A DNA stretch of 64,000 nt. Origin: Sphingobium sp. (lineage in GTDB: Bacteria; Pseudomonadota; Alphaproteobacteria; Sphingomonadales; Sphingomonadaceae). Both the position numbers and the translations under genes were made by a program. Every line of letters starts with the position of its first letter. The first letter of the stretch is position 1. Below the pieces are notes generated by a model that ran no database searches, had not been told where the DNA came from, and saw only the letters and a program-made list of their open reading frames with translations. Location of the stretch: NCBI GenBank assembly GCA_023266575.1, contig JAHFPV010000013.1, forward strand, positions 61,579 through 125,578. The letters are read 5' to 3'. Positions 54,567 through 63,467 of the stretch are shown one piece after another.

Positions 54567-56585
54567 ATGAAAATTATCGTCCTGCCCGCCTTGCTCTTGT
54601 CCATTACCACGGCCGCGCTGGCTCAGGCGCCGGACGATGCGGGCGACACGCCGTCCATCATCGTCACCGGCACCGGCCTGTCGCTGCCGCCCGGCACCCC
54701 GGCCTATGGATCGGTCGTGATCGAGCGCGCCCGGTTGCAGGACAGCGCGTCGGGGCGGATCGAAAGCGTGCTGGGCGATGTTGCGGGGTTCCAGCAGTTT
54801 CGCCGCTCCGACAGCCGATCCGCCAACCCTTCAGCGCAAGGGGCGACCCTGCGCGCGCTGGGCGGCAACGCGTCGAGCCGGACGCTGGTGCTGCTCGACG
54901 GCGTGCCGATGGCCGATCCCTTTTTCGGCTATATTCCGTTCAGCGCGCTGGTGCCTGACCGGCTGTCGGTCGTCCGGGTGACGCGCGGCGGCGGCATTGG
55001 TGCGTTTGGTGCGGGGGCGGTGGCTGGCACCATCGAACTGGCCAGCGCCACGCGCGACCAGTTGCCGAGCTTCGCTGCGAGCGGCTTTTACGGCAGTCGC
55101 AATTCGACCGAATTGTCCGCCAGCCTGACCCCGGACCTTGGCAGCGGCTATGTGTCACTGTCGGGCCGATGGGACCGGGGCGACGGGTTCCAGACAACGC
55201 CCAAGAGCCAGCGCGTCGGCGCGACCGTGCCTGCCGCCTATGACGGCTGGTCCACCAATTTGCGTGCGGTCGCACCCATTTCCACCACCGCCGAACTGCA
55301 ATTTCGCGCGACCCTGTTTCAGGATAACCGCACGCTGCGATTTGCAGGCGCGGACAGTATGAGCCAGGGGCAGGACGCCAGCATACGCTATATCAATCGC
55401 GGACGCTGGCAGGTCGATGCGCTGGCCTATATCCAGGCGCGCAACTTCTCCAACATCGTCATGTCGGCCTCGACCTTCCGCAAGTCGCTCGACCAGCGCA
55501 ACACGCCTTCCACCGGGCTTGGCGGCAAGATCGAACTGCGCCCGCCGGTTGGCGGCAACCATCTGCTGCGCATCGGCGTCGATACCCGCTTTGCCACCGG
55601 CGATATGTTCGAGGACGCCTTTAACGCCAATATCACGAGCAACCCGGCGACCTTCCGCCGCCATGCCGGGGGCGAAGAGCTGACCAGCGGCGTCTTTGTC
55701 GAGGATGACTGGACGATCGGTAATCTGGTCCTGACCGGCGGAGTGCGAACCGATCGCTGGTCGATCCGCAACGGTTTCTATCGGCAGGTGAGCGCCACCA
55801 CCGGGGCGGCGACCAATAGCGCCTTTGCCGACCGGTCCGACTGGGAAGTGTCGGGCCGGGTCGGCGCGCTCTACCGGGCGAGCGAGGCCATTGCCGTGCG
55901 CGGCGCGGCCTATAGCGGCTTCCGCCTGCCGACGCTGAATGAACTCTATCGGCCTTTCGTGGTCTTTCCGATCACGACCCAAGCCAATGATGCGCTGACC
56001 CCCGAAAAGCTGAAGGGCGCAGAGGGGGGCATCGACCTGACCCCGGCACCGGGTGTCACCCTGTCCGCCACCGCTTTCTACAACCGGCTGGACGATGCCA
56101 TCGCCAATGTGACAAATCCTTTGGTCGCCAACACGCGCAAGCGGCAGAATGTCGATCGCATCGTCGCCAAGGGGATCGAACTGACCGCAGCGGCAGCGCT
56201 GGGCGACCTGCGCCTGTCGGCCTCCTACGCCTATAGTCACAGCCGCGTCCACGCCCCTGGCGCTGCTTTCAACGGCCTGACCCCGGCACAAAGCCCGCGT
56301 CATGCCGCCAGCGCGACGATCGCCTACAGCCCGGCGCAGGGACCGACCCTGTCCACCACGTTGCGCTATGTCGCCAAACAATATGAGGATGACCTGCAAA
56401 GCGACGTCCTGCCCGACGCGCTGACCGTCGACGCGATTGCGCGGCTGCCGGTCGGCCCTGGCGTGACATTGGTGGCGCGGGGCGAAAATCTGTTCGACAA
56501 GGCGATCGTCGCCCGCAATGCGGGCGGGTCGATGGACCTGGGCACCCCGCGCACGCTGTGGATCGGCATCAGCTTCGCGAACTGA
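54567..56585 (+). CDS. TonB-dependent outer-membrane receptor
   Basis: The 672-residue precursor has a signal peptide (about 1-20, ALAQA), a TonB-box-like segment SIIVTGTG near 32-39 and a plug domain (about 50-155) with the conserved LRALGGNASSRTLVLLDGVPMADPFFGYI. The C-terminal 22-strand barrel contains the LPTLNELYRPF and LFDKAI motifs and ends GISFAN. It is of the BtuB/vitamin-type size rather than the large SusC type. No cobalamin riboswitch is visible upstream, so the ligand is unknown. The ATG at 54567 follows GAGGGG. Confidence 0.92.
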   Translation: MKIIVLPALLLSITTAALAQAPDDAGDTPSIIVTGTGLSLPPGTPAYGSVVIERARLQDSASGRIESVLGDVAGFQQFRRSDSRSANPSAQGATLRALGGNASSRTLVLLDGVPMADPFFGYIPFSALVPDRLSVVRVTRGGGIGAFGAGAVAGTIELASATRDQLPSFAASGFYGSRNSTELSASLTPDLGSGYVSLSGRWDRGDGFQTTPKSQRVGATVPAAYDGWSTNLRAVAPISTTAELQFRATLFQDNRTLRFAGADSMSQGQDASIRYINRGRWQVDALAYIQARNFSNIVMSASTFRKSLDQRNTPSTGLGGKIELRPPVGGNHLLRIGVDTRFATGDMFEDAFNANITSNPATFRRHAGGEELTSGVFVEDDWTIGNLVLTGGVRTDRWSIRNGFYRQVSATTGAATNSAFADRSDWEVSGRVGALYRASEAIAVRGAAYSGFRLPTLNELYRPFVVFPITTQANDALTPEKLKGAEGGIDLTPAPGVTLSATAFYNRLDDAIANVTNPLVANTRKRQNVDRIVAKGIELTAAAALGDLRLSASYAYSHSRVHAPGAAFNGLTPAQSPRHAASATIAYSPAQGPTLSTTLRYVAKQYEDDLQSDVLPDALTVDAIARLPVGPGVTLVARGENLFDKAIVARNAGGSMDLGTPRTLWIGISFAN

Positions 56586-56610
56586 AGGCGCAGCGGGAAA
56601 TTGCCGTTTT

Positions 56611-56641
56611 TGTCAGGACAGACAAATTTCTCAGCCTGACA
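56611..56641. promoter_or_regulatory. Inverted repeat TGTCAGG/CCTGACA
   Basis: A perfect 7-base inverted repeat with a 17-base spacer, 25 bases after the TonB receptor stop. It may be a regulator-binding dyad or the first of three hairpins in this leader. Confidence 0.35.
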
Positions 56642-56643
56642 GG

Positions 56644-56683
56644 TGATAGCGCCCGTCCCGCGCTATCAATGGCGCGGGACGGG
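56644..56683 (+). promoter_or_regulatory. Two overlapping, mutually exclusive hairpins
   Basis: TGATAGCGC (56644-56652) pairs with GCGCTATCA (56660-56668). Alternatively CCCGTCCCGCGC (56652-56663) pairs with GCGCGGGACGGG (56672-56683) around an 8-base loop. They share bases and cannot form together. The second ends in the GGG that begins the GGGAAGG ribosome binding site of the next gene, whose ATG is at 56694, so it would mask translation initiation. Confidence 0.5.
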
Positions 56684-56693
56684 AAGGCGTGTC

Positions 56694-57470
56694 ATGTTTG
56701 CGTGGTTACTCAATGGCGATCATCTGCTGTCGATCTGGCTGGGGCTGTTCGTCGCCAGCGGCATCGCGGCAGGGGTGGTCAGCGGCTATTTCAAGGCGCG
56801 CAAGATCCAGCCCAAGGGTTTCAAATGGACGATCTTCCGCAACGAAGCGCTGTTTGCGGTCATCAATCTCGCCATTACCGGTTTTTTGCTCGGCACGCTC
56901 CGCCATGCGCTGGAGGCGGCGGGTGCGATCAGCTTTGCCGCGGGGCCAGCGCTTTGGTGGCGCGTGGGGCTGGAATATGCCCTCTATTTCTTCCTGTTCG
57001 ACACCTATTTCTACTGGCTGCACCGCTGGATGCACAAGGAACCAGTCTATAGCTGGGTCCATAAGCTGCATCACCGCTCAACGTCGCCCAACTTGCTGAG
57101 CACCCTGTCGGTCAGTCCGCTGGAATCGCTGATCAATGGCGGCTTCGTGCCGCTGTTCCTGGCGGCTTTTACCGTTCATGACGCCACCGTTGCGCTGATC
57201 GTGCCGACCAACATCATCATGGGTCTCTATGTCCATTCGGGCTATGAGTTTCTGCCGCGCTGGTGGAAACGCAGTTGGGCGACAAAATGGTTCATATCGA
57301 CCACCTTCCACGACCAGCACCATCGCTATTTCACCGGCAATTTCGGCGGCTACACCACGATCTGGGACCGGCTGTGCGGCACGATGCGCCCCAAGTTCGA
57401 GGCGGATTTCGACAAGATCAAGGAAAGGTCGCGCCGTGCGCCGACTCAGGCGGCCAGCGAAAGCGCGTGA
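56694..57470 (+). CDS. Fatty acid hydroxylase / sterol desaturase family membrane enzyme
   Basis: The 258-residue protein has four or five hydrophobic helices and the three histidine boxes of membrane di-iron enzymes: HRWMH, HKLHH and HDQHHRY (residues from about 112 to 210). Members hydroxylate or desaturate fatty acids, sterols or carotenoids using a di-iron centre. No sterol or carotenoid genes are nearby, so a lipid substrate is the safe inference. The ATG at 56694 follows GGGAAGG. Its stop overlaps the GTG of the exported VOC gene. Confidence 0.88.
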   Translation: MFAWLLNGDHLLSIWLGLFVASGIAAGVVSGYFKARKIQPKGFKWTIFRNEALFAVINLAITGFLLGTLRHALEAAGAISFAAGPALWWRVGLEYALYFFLFDTYFYWLHRWMHKEPVYSWVHKLHHRSTSPNLLSTLSVSPLESLINGGFVPLFLAAFTVHDATVALIVPTNIIMGLYVHSGYEFLPRWWKRSWATKWFISTTFHDQHHRYFTGNFGGYTTIWDRLCGTMRPKFEADFDKIKERSRRAPTQAASESA

Positions 57471-57949
57471 GGACTATCCTTCCTGCCGCCGCGCTGCTTC
57501 TGCTGTCGACGCCAGCCGCGGGGCTTAGCCAGCCGCTCGTGCAGGCCAGCTTGCTCGCGCCTGGTTTGCGTGTCACCGATCTTGAGCGATCGATCGCTTT
57601 CTATCGCATCGCGCTCGGGCTGGTGCCGTGCCGGACGCTGCACCACGGCGCGCTGACCGAAGTCATGCTGTGCGCCGATAGTGCGAGCGGCCGTCTAACC
57701 CTGATCCTGTTGCGCGATGAAACGCCGGGCAAATCACCGCCGGTCACATTGGGCGATGGTTTGGCCAAGATTGTCCTGCGCGTGCCTGATGTCGCGGCCG
57801 TAGCCGCGCGCTTGACGGCGGCGGGCTATGCCGTTGAGGCAATACATCAGTCGGGCCGAGGACCGGCCGTGTTGATGCTGACCGACCCGGACGGCTATCG
57901 CCACGAACTGGTCGGCACTTCCCCGCCGGCCCCCGCCACGCCAGGCTGA
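57467..57949 (+). CDS. Exported VOC/glyoxalase-family protein
   Basis: The 160-residue protein starts with a signal peptide (VRTILPAAALLLLSTPAAG, cleavage near 20), followed by a VOC fold: LRVTDLERSIAFYRIALGLV, an ELTLI-type core (RLTLILLRDE) and the end VLMLTDPDGYRHELV with the metal-binding Glu. Exported glyoxalase-like proteins are uncommon. The GTG start at 57467 overlaps the stop of the hydroxylase gene (GTGA), which ties the two together; the frame is open to 57263 only as a shadow. Confidence 0.8.
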   Translation: MRTILPAAALLLLSTPAAGLSQPLVQASLLAPGLRVTDLERSIAFYRIALGLVPCRTLHHGALTEVMLCADSASGRLTLILLRDETPGKSPPVTLGDGLAKIVLRVPDVAAVAARLTAAGYAVEAIHQSGRGPAVLMLTDPDGYRHELVGTSPPAPATPG

Positions 57950-57992
57950 CGCCTGACCTTGCCTGCTTGGGCAGACCGGCTATGGCTGTTGC

Positions 57993-59027
57993 ATGATGAA
58001 GCAGGGGAATTGGGCGGTCGGGGCCGATGTCACGATTGCGGATGTGGCTGCACGGGCGCATGTGTCGATTCGCACCGTATCCCGCGTCATCAACGGATCG
58101 CCCAAGGTCAATGCGGAGACGCGCGCGACGATCCTGAGCGCGATCGAAGCGTTGGGTTTCCGGCCCAGCGCGCGGGCGCGGGGGCTGGCGACCGGGCGGT
58201 CCTATCTGATTGGCATGATCCATAATGACAGGAATGTGCTGGTGCTGGGCGAGGTGCAGCGCGGCCTGGCCACCGAAGCGACGGCGCAGGGCTATGAGGT
58301 CATCGCCCATGCGACCCCGACCGGCGACGACGGGTCGATCGAGGATGTGCTGGATTTCGTCCGGCGGTCCCGTGTCGATGGCGTCGTCATCCTGGCCCCG
58401 GTATCGGGCGTGCCGGGGCTGGCCGACGCCCTTCAGGATGTCGGCATCCCGGCTGTGGCGCTCTCGTCCGTCAGTCTTGCCGGATTCGACGCCATGCTGG
58501 TGTCCGACGAGCGCGGTGCGGCCGCGCGGGTGGCGGAGCATATCGTCGCGCTGGGCCACAGGCGCGTCGCCCATGTGTCAGGCCCGCCGGCCATGCTGTC
58601 GGCGCAGGAGCGGCGCGCGGGCTTCCTGTCCGCTTTGACCGCTGCGGGCGGAACGCTGGTGGGCGAGGCGGCTGGCGATTACAGCTTTGAATCGGGCGTG
58701 ACGGCGGCGGAACGGCTGCTATCGGCCGATCCGATGCCGACCGCCATCTTTGCGGCCAATGACATCATGGCCGCCGGTGTCATCAAGGTCGCCGCGTCGC
58801 GCGGCCTGCTTGTTCCCCGCGACCTGACCGTCATAGGGTTTGATGGTAGCCTGTTGGCCAGGATGATCGTTCCGGCGCTGACGACGGTGCAGCGCCCGAT
58901 GGGGGAGATGGCGCAGATGGCCGCACGCTGCCTGTTCGACATCATCGCCAAACGGCCCACCGATACGCTGATGCAGGTCGATCTGCCGCTGCTGATCGCG
59001 GAATCGAGCGCGCCTCCGGACGCTTGA
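57993..59027 (+). CDS. LacI family transcriptional regulator
   Basis: The 344-residue protein has the LacI HTH and hinge at about 13-68 (VTIADVAARAHVSIRTVSRV, then GFRPSARARGL) and a periplasmic-binding-like ligand domain (about 70-340) with IAHATPTGDDGS and AIFAANDIMAAGVI. LacI proteins usually respond to sugars, and the porin and TonB receptor just upstream are plausible targets, but no matching operator pair was found. Two in-frame ATGs (57993, 57996) are equally good starts. Confidence 0.92.
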   Translation: MMKQGNWAVGADVTIADVAARAHVSIRTVSRVINGSPKVNAETRATILSAIEALGFRPSARARGLATGRSYLIGMIHNDRNVLVLGEVQRGLATEATAQGYEVIAHATPTGDDGSIEDVLDFVRRSRVDGVVILAPVSGVPGLADALQDVGIPAVALSSVSLAGFDAMLVSDERGAAARVAEHIVALGHRRVAHVSGPPAMLSAQERRAGFLSALTAAGGTLVGEAAGDYSFESGVTAAERLLSADPMPTAIFAANDIMAAGVIKVAASRGLLVPRDLTVIGFDGSLLARMIVPALTTVQRPMGEMAQMAARCLFDIIAKRPTDTLMQVDLPLLIAESSAPPDA

Positions 59028-59082
59028 CGGCGTGCATGGCCCCGCCGGGCGGGTACATTCGCGAATATATCGGGGAGAGAAA

Positions 59083-59157
<75 letters not shown>

Positions 59158-59270
59158 ACTATTTCATGTCCACGGGCCTGTTCGGCCTGCGGAGCCGGGC
59201 CTATGGCTGCGCGCGCCGCCCTTGTCAAGGCGGGTTGCAGCCGATGCCACATTTTGCTTAAGGCCATGCC

Positions 59271-59399
59271 ATGACTAGCGAACAGGATGATCGCAAGGCG
59301 CGGCTGGCGCAGGCGCTGCGCAACAATCTGCGTCGCCGCAAGGCGCAGGCGCGCGAAGTCGTGCTGCCCGCGCCCGCGCCAGACAATCCCAAGGATTAA
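59271..59399 (+). CDS. Small basic protein, 42 aa
   Basis: ATG at 59271 opens a 42-codon frame that ends TAA at 59399. The protein is Arg/Lys/Ala-rich (DRKARLAQALRNNLRRRKAQ) followed by a Pro/Ala tail ending NPKD. I recall small proteins of this LRxNLRRRKAQAR type as conserved in alphaproteobacteria with no known function. It converges with the Xaa-Pro aminopeptidase gene, overlapping it by 4 bases at the stops. Confidence 0.7.
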   Translation: MTSEQDDRKARLAQALRNNLRRRKAQAREVVLPAPAPDNPKD

Positions 59400-61177
59400 A
59401 GCGGCGCGCAGGCGCTTTCCAGCCACGCCTTTGCGTCGCCATCCAGCTGCGGTCCCACGACCGACAGCACCTTGGCATGATAGGCGTCGACCCATGCCCG
59501 CTCGTCGGCGCTCAGCAGGTCGAGCGCGATCAGATGACGGTCGATCGGCGCGAACGTCAGCGTTTCAAAGCCCAGCATCGGCTTTTCCGCGCCCGGCACG
59601 GCGCGTTCCTCCACCAGCACCAGATTTTCGATGCGGATGCCATATTCGCCGGTCTTGTAATAGCCCGGCTCGTTGGACAGGATCATGCCCGCCTGCAACG
59701 GCTCGTCGCCGCCGCCGAAGGTCGCGATCCGCTGCGGTCCTTCATGCACCGACAGGAAGCTGCCGACGCCATGGCCGGTGCCATGGGCGTAATCCAACCC
59801 CTGCGCCCAGAGGAACTGCCGCGCTAATATGTCCAACTGGCCGCCGCGCGTCCCCACGGGGAACACCGCACGCGCCAGTGCGATATGGCCCTTCAGCACC
59901 AGCGTGAAGCGCTCCTGCATCTCGCGGGTCGGCGTGCCGATCGCCAGCGTGCGGGTCACGTCGGTGGTGCCGTCGCGATACTGGCCGCCCGAATCAACCA
60001 AATAGAGAGTGCCACTCTCGATCGGGCGGTTGGTCTTTTCCTCGACCCGGTAATGCACCACTGCGCCGTTCGGTCCGGCGCCGCTGATCGTGTCGAAGGA
60101 CAGATCCTCCAGCAGGCCGGTCTCCTTGCGGAACGCTTCCAGCCGGTCGGCGGCGGTCATTTCGGTCTGGCCGCCCTTGGGCGCTTCGACCGATACCCAA
60201 TGCAGAAAGCGGCTCAATGCCGCGCCGTCGCGCGCCTGCGCCGATTTATGCCCGTCAATCTCGACCGGATTCTTGATCGCCTTTGGCAGGATCGCGGGGT
60301 CGCGCAGCGGCAGCACGGTCGCCCCGCCATTGTCGAGCGCCTCGAAAATCGCCGCCACCGCCCGTTCGGGATCGGCCACCACGCTCTTGCCCGCAAACCC
60401 GGCCAACGCACCGGCAAAAGCAGCGCGATCATGCACGCGCACAGCGTTACCCAGATGCTTGGCGACCGCTTCGTCCATCTTTTCGGGCGCGACATACAGA
60501 TCAGCGGTCGCATCGGCATGGACGATGGCATAGGCCAACGCCACCGGCGTCCGGTCCACATCCTTACCGCGAATATTGAAGGTCCAGGCGATCGAATCCA
60601 GAGCGGACAGCACCGCCGCGTCGGCTTTTTTCTCGACCAGCCAGTCGGCCATCGCCTGCCGCTTTTCCGCCGCGCTCTGCCCGGCAAAGCGGTCGTCATG
60701 GATGACCAGCCGGGCGTCGCTGGGGGCAGGGCGGTCGGGCCACACAAGGTCGATGGGGTTGGTGTCCACTGCCACCAGCGTCGCGCCTTTGTCCGCCAGC
60801 GCGGCGCTGGCCTGCTCTACCCAGGAACGGGTGTGGAGCCAGGGATCATAGCCGATCCGCCCGCTCGCCGGGGCATGGGCTTTCAGCCAGGCCGCGATGG
60901 AGGTTTGCGGCACGCTTTCATATTGCCACAATGCGCCATCGACCTGCTCGCGCACCTGCAAGGTATAGCGGCCATCGACAAAGATCGCCGCCTGTTCCGG
61001 CAGCACCACGGCGCTGCCCGCAGACCCCTGAAATCCGGTCAGCCAGCCCAGCCGCTGGGCATAGGCGCCGACATATTCGCTCATATGTTCGTCGGTCAAA
61101 GGCACGACGAAACCGTCCAGCCGGTCGCGCACCAATTGTGCGCGCAGGGCGTTGAGACGGTCTTGATAGGTGGACAT
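59396..61177 (-). CDS. Xaa-Pro aminopeptidase, M24B family
   Basis: The 593-residue protein is the long, three-domain APP1-type form: two N-terminal creatinase-like domains (about 1-300) and a C-terminal pita-bread metallopeptidase domain (about 310-560). Metal ligands are in VDSGGQYRDGTTDVTRT (two Asp), the His of HGTGHGVGSFLSVHEGP and Glu residues in NEPGYY and IRIENLVLVEE. It removes an N-terminal residue preceding proline. It is cytoplasmic, with no signal peptide, and diverges from the oligopeptidase B gene. Confidence 0.94.
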   Translation of the reverse strand: MSTYQDRLNALRAQLVRDRLDGFVVPLTDEHMSEYVGAYAQRLGWLTGFQGSAGSAVVLPEQAAIFVDGRYTLQVREQVDGALWQYESVPQTSIAAWLKAHAPASGRIGYDPWLHTRSWVEQASAALADKGATLVAVDTNPIDLVWPDRPAPSDARLVIHDDRFAGQSAAEKRQAMADWLVEKKADAAVLSALDSIAWTFNIRGKDVDRTPVALAYAIVHADATADLYVAPEKMDEAVAKHLGNAVRVHDRAAFAGALAGFAGKSVVADPERAVAAIFEALDNGGATVLPLRDPAILPKAIKNPVEIDGHKSAQARDGAALSRFLHWVSVEAPKGGQTEMTAADRLEAFRKETGLLEDLSFDTISGAGPNGAVVHYRVEEKTNRPIESGTLYLVDSGGQYRDGTTDVTRTLAIGTPTREMQERFTLVLKGHIALARAVFPVGTRGGQLDILARQFLWAQGLDYAHGTGHGVGSFLSVHEGPQRIATFGGGDEPLQAGMILSNEPGYYKTGEYGIRIENLVLVEERAVPGAEKPMLGFETLTFAPIDRHLIALDLLSADERAWVDAYHAKVLSVVGPQLDGDAKAWLESACAPL

Positions 61178-61288
61178 TCATACTTCCTTGCGTATCGGCC
61201 CCCTTGCGCAGGCCATAATGGCAACAACATAAGCAGGCTGTGGCACATATGCCAGCGCCCGCCTTGCTCCCTTGCAGATGGATCATGA

Positions 61289-63352
61289 ATGACCGTAAAC
61301 ACCACGCCGCCCGTTGCCCCGCCTAGGCCGCACAGCATCACCCATCATGGCATCACCGTCAGCGATGATTATGCCTGGCTGCGCGATCCGGGCTACCCGG
61401 ACGTCAAGGACGCGGATGTGCTGGACTATCTGGCGCAGGAAAATGCTTGGTTCGAGGCCGCCATGGCCCCGCACAAGGGGCTGACCGACGCGCTGTTTGC
61501 CGAGATGAAGGGACGCATCAAAGAGGATGACAGCTCCGTTCCGCAAAAGGATGGCGACTATATCTATTGGCGCGCGTTCGAGACTGGGGCGCAATATCGC
61601 AAATGGTATCGCAAGCCCGTGGTGGGCGGCCCGGATCAGCTGATCCTGGATGAACCGGCGCTGGCGGAGGGCCATGATTATTTCCGGCTGGGCGCGATGT
61701 CGGTCAGCCCCGATGGCCGCTACCTCGCCTATGCGATCGACAATGACGGGTCGGAACGGTTCGAGGCGCGGATCAAGGATCTGTTCACCGGCGAGATTTT
61801 GCCGGAATCGATCCCCGATACGCTGTCATCTTTGGTGTGGACGTCCGACAGCAGGGGGCTGCTCTATGGCCTGGCCAATGAAAATTGGCGCACCGACAAT
61901 GCCCGGCTGCACTGGCTGGGGCAGAGCGTCGAGTCCGACGTCGAGTTGTTCCATGAGGATGATGAGGGGTTCCGCGTCTCGATCGGCCTCACCTCATCGG
62001 AAAAATGGATCGTCATCGCGACCGGCGATCATGTGACGACCGAAGCCTGGCTGATCCCCGCCGACAATCCCACCGCGCCGCCTTTGTTGGTGGCTGCGCG
62101 GCAGGCGGGGCGCGAATATGACGTCGATGAGCATGACGGCACGCTCTATATCAAGACCAACGACACCCATCCCAATTTCCGGCTGGTGACAGCGACGTTG
62201 GACGCGCCCGACCAGTGGAGGCAAGTGATCGCGCCTGATGCCCATTTCTACCTGACCGACTTCACACTGTTCAAGCGCTTCTATGTCACCGAAGGGCGGC
62301 TGGATGGTCTCGACCAGATCGAGTTGCGCGATTATGCGACCCATACGCCAAAGCGCCTGCCTTTTCCGGAGGCCAGCTATTCCGCGTCGCTGGACGATAA
62401 TCCCGAATATGATGTGACGGTCCTGCGCATCGGCTATGAATCGATGGTCACGCCCGACACTATCTTCGACTATCATATCGCCGAAGAACGGTTCGAGCTG
62501 CTCAAGGTGCAGGAGATACCGTCAGGCTATGACGCGACCCGCTACGCCACCGAGCGGCTGATGATCCCGGCGCGCGATGGCACGCAGATTCCGGTATCGA
62601 TCGTCTATCCCGCCGACCTGCCGCGCGACGGCAGCGCGCCGCTGCACCTCTATGGCTATGGCGCCTATGGCATGGCGATGGAGCCGGGCTTTTCGACCGG
62701 GCGGCTGTCGCTGCTGGATCGCGGTTTCGCCTTCGCCATCGCCCATATTCGGGGCGGTGATGACCTTGGCCAGCAATGGTATCTCGACGGCAAGCTGGAC
62801 AAACGCAACAACACCTTCACTGACTTTGTCGATGTGGCCAGGGGGCTGATCGACCTGGGCTATACGCGCAAGGGGCGGATCAGCATTTCGGGCGGCTCCG
62901 CTGGGGGCGAGCTGATGGGGGCGGTGATCAACTCTGATCCCGACCTGTGGGGCGCGGTGGTGGCGCATGTGCCGTTCGTCGATGTGCTGAACACCATGCT
63001 GGACGAGACGCTGCCGCTGACGCCGGGCGAATGGCCCGAATGGGGCAACCCGATCGAGGACAAGGCCGCGTTCGAGACGATCCTGGCCTATGATCCCTAT
63101 GCCAATGTGAAGGAGCAGGATTATCCGCCGCTGATGGTGACGGCGGGGCTGAAAGACCCGCGCGTCACCTATTGGGAGCCAGCCAAATGGGTCGCCAAGC
63201 TGCGCGCGACCAAGACCGACGACAATGTCCTGCTGCTCAAGACCAATATGGGCGCGGGCCATGGCGGCAAGTCGGGCAGGTTCGAGAGCCTGCACGAAAG
63301 CGCGGAGGAATTTGCCTTCATCCTGTGGCAGATGGGGATGGCTGGGGCGTGA
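61289..63352 (+). CDS. ptrB: Oligopeptidase B (S9A family)
   Basis: The 687-residue serine peptidase has an N-terminal seven-bladed propeller (about 70-400) and a C-terminal alpha/beta-hydrolase domain. The catalytic Ser is in SISGGSAGGELMG, the Asp follows in LKDPRVTYWEPAKW and the His is in GHGGKSGRF. The family cuts short peptides after basic residues in the cytoplasm. Length and motifs are normal. It is preceded by 111 bases shared with the divergent Xaa-Pro aminopeptidase gene, making a two-gene peptide-degrading neighbourhood. Confidence 0.94.
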   Translation: MTVNTTPPVAPPRPHSITHHGITVSDDYAWLRDPGYPDVKDADVLDYLAQENAWFEAAMAPHKGLTDALFAEMKGRIKEDDSSVPQKDGDYIYWRAFETGAQYRKWYRKPVVGGPDQLILDEPALAEGHDYFRLGAMSVSPDGRYLAYAIDNDGSERFEARIKDLFTGEILPESIPDTLSSLVWTSDSRGLLYGLANENWRTDNARLHWLGQSVESDVELFHEDDEGFRVSIGLTSSEKWIVIATGDHVTTEAWLIPADNPTAPPLLVAARQAGREYDVDEHDGTLYIKTNDTHPNFRLVTATLDAPDQWRQVIAPDAHFYLTDFTLFKRFYVTEGRLDGLDQIELRDYATHTPKRLPFPEASYSASLDDNPEYDVTVLRIGYESMVTPDTIFDYHIAEERFELLKVQEIPSGYDATRYATERLMIPARDGTQIPVSIVYPADLPRDGSAPLHLYGYGAYGMAMEPGFSTGRLSLLDRGFAFAIAHIRGGDDLGQQWYLDGKLDKRNNTFTDFVDVARGLIDLGYTRKGRISISGGSAGGELMGAVINSDPDLWGAVVAHVPFVDVLNTMLDETLPLTPGEWPEWGNPIEDKAAFETILAYDPYANVKEQDYPPLMVTAGLKDPRVTYWEPAKWVAKLRATKTDDNVLLLKTNMGAGHGGKSGRFESLHESAEEFAFILWQMGMAGA

Positions 63353-63365
63353 GATTTTTCCAAAT

Positions 63366-63458
63366 CCGTTCGGTTCGAGCAGCTTCGAGCGAAGTCGAGA
63401 AGCGCCCGTCGAGAACAAGGGTGTTGAGAATTGTTATCGACAAGCTCAGCCCGAACGG
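63366..63458. repeat. REP-like inverted repeat D
   Basis: The left arm CCGTTCGGTTCGAGC... (with a following AGCGAAGTCGAG segment) and the right arm CGACAAGCTCAGCCCGAACGG are of two subtypes, so the element looks chimeric. It lies between ptrB and the thioesterase gene and ends 3 bases before the thioesterase ribosome binding site's last bases. Confidence 0.75.
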
Positions 63459-63467
63459 AGGATAGAT

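Noticed and set aside
59885-61288. Plus-strand frame of 467 codons opposite the Xaa-Pro aminopeptidase gene
   Set aside because: Shadow of codon bias; composition is not protein-like and the metal ligands of the enzyme are on the other strand.
63225-63467. N-terminal extension of the thioesterase into ptrB
   Set aside because: It is a shadow of ptrB and runs through repeat D; the hotdog domain begins right after the ATG at 63468.
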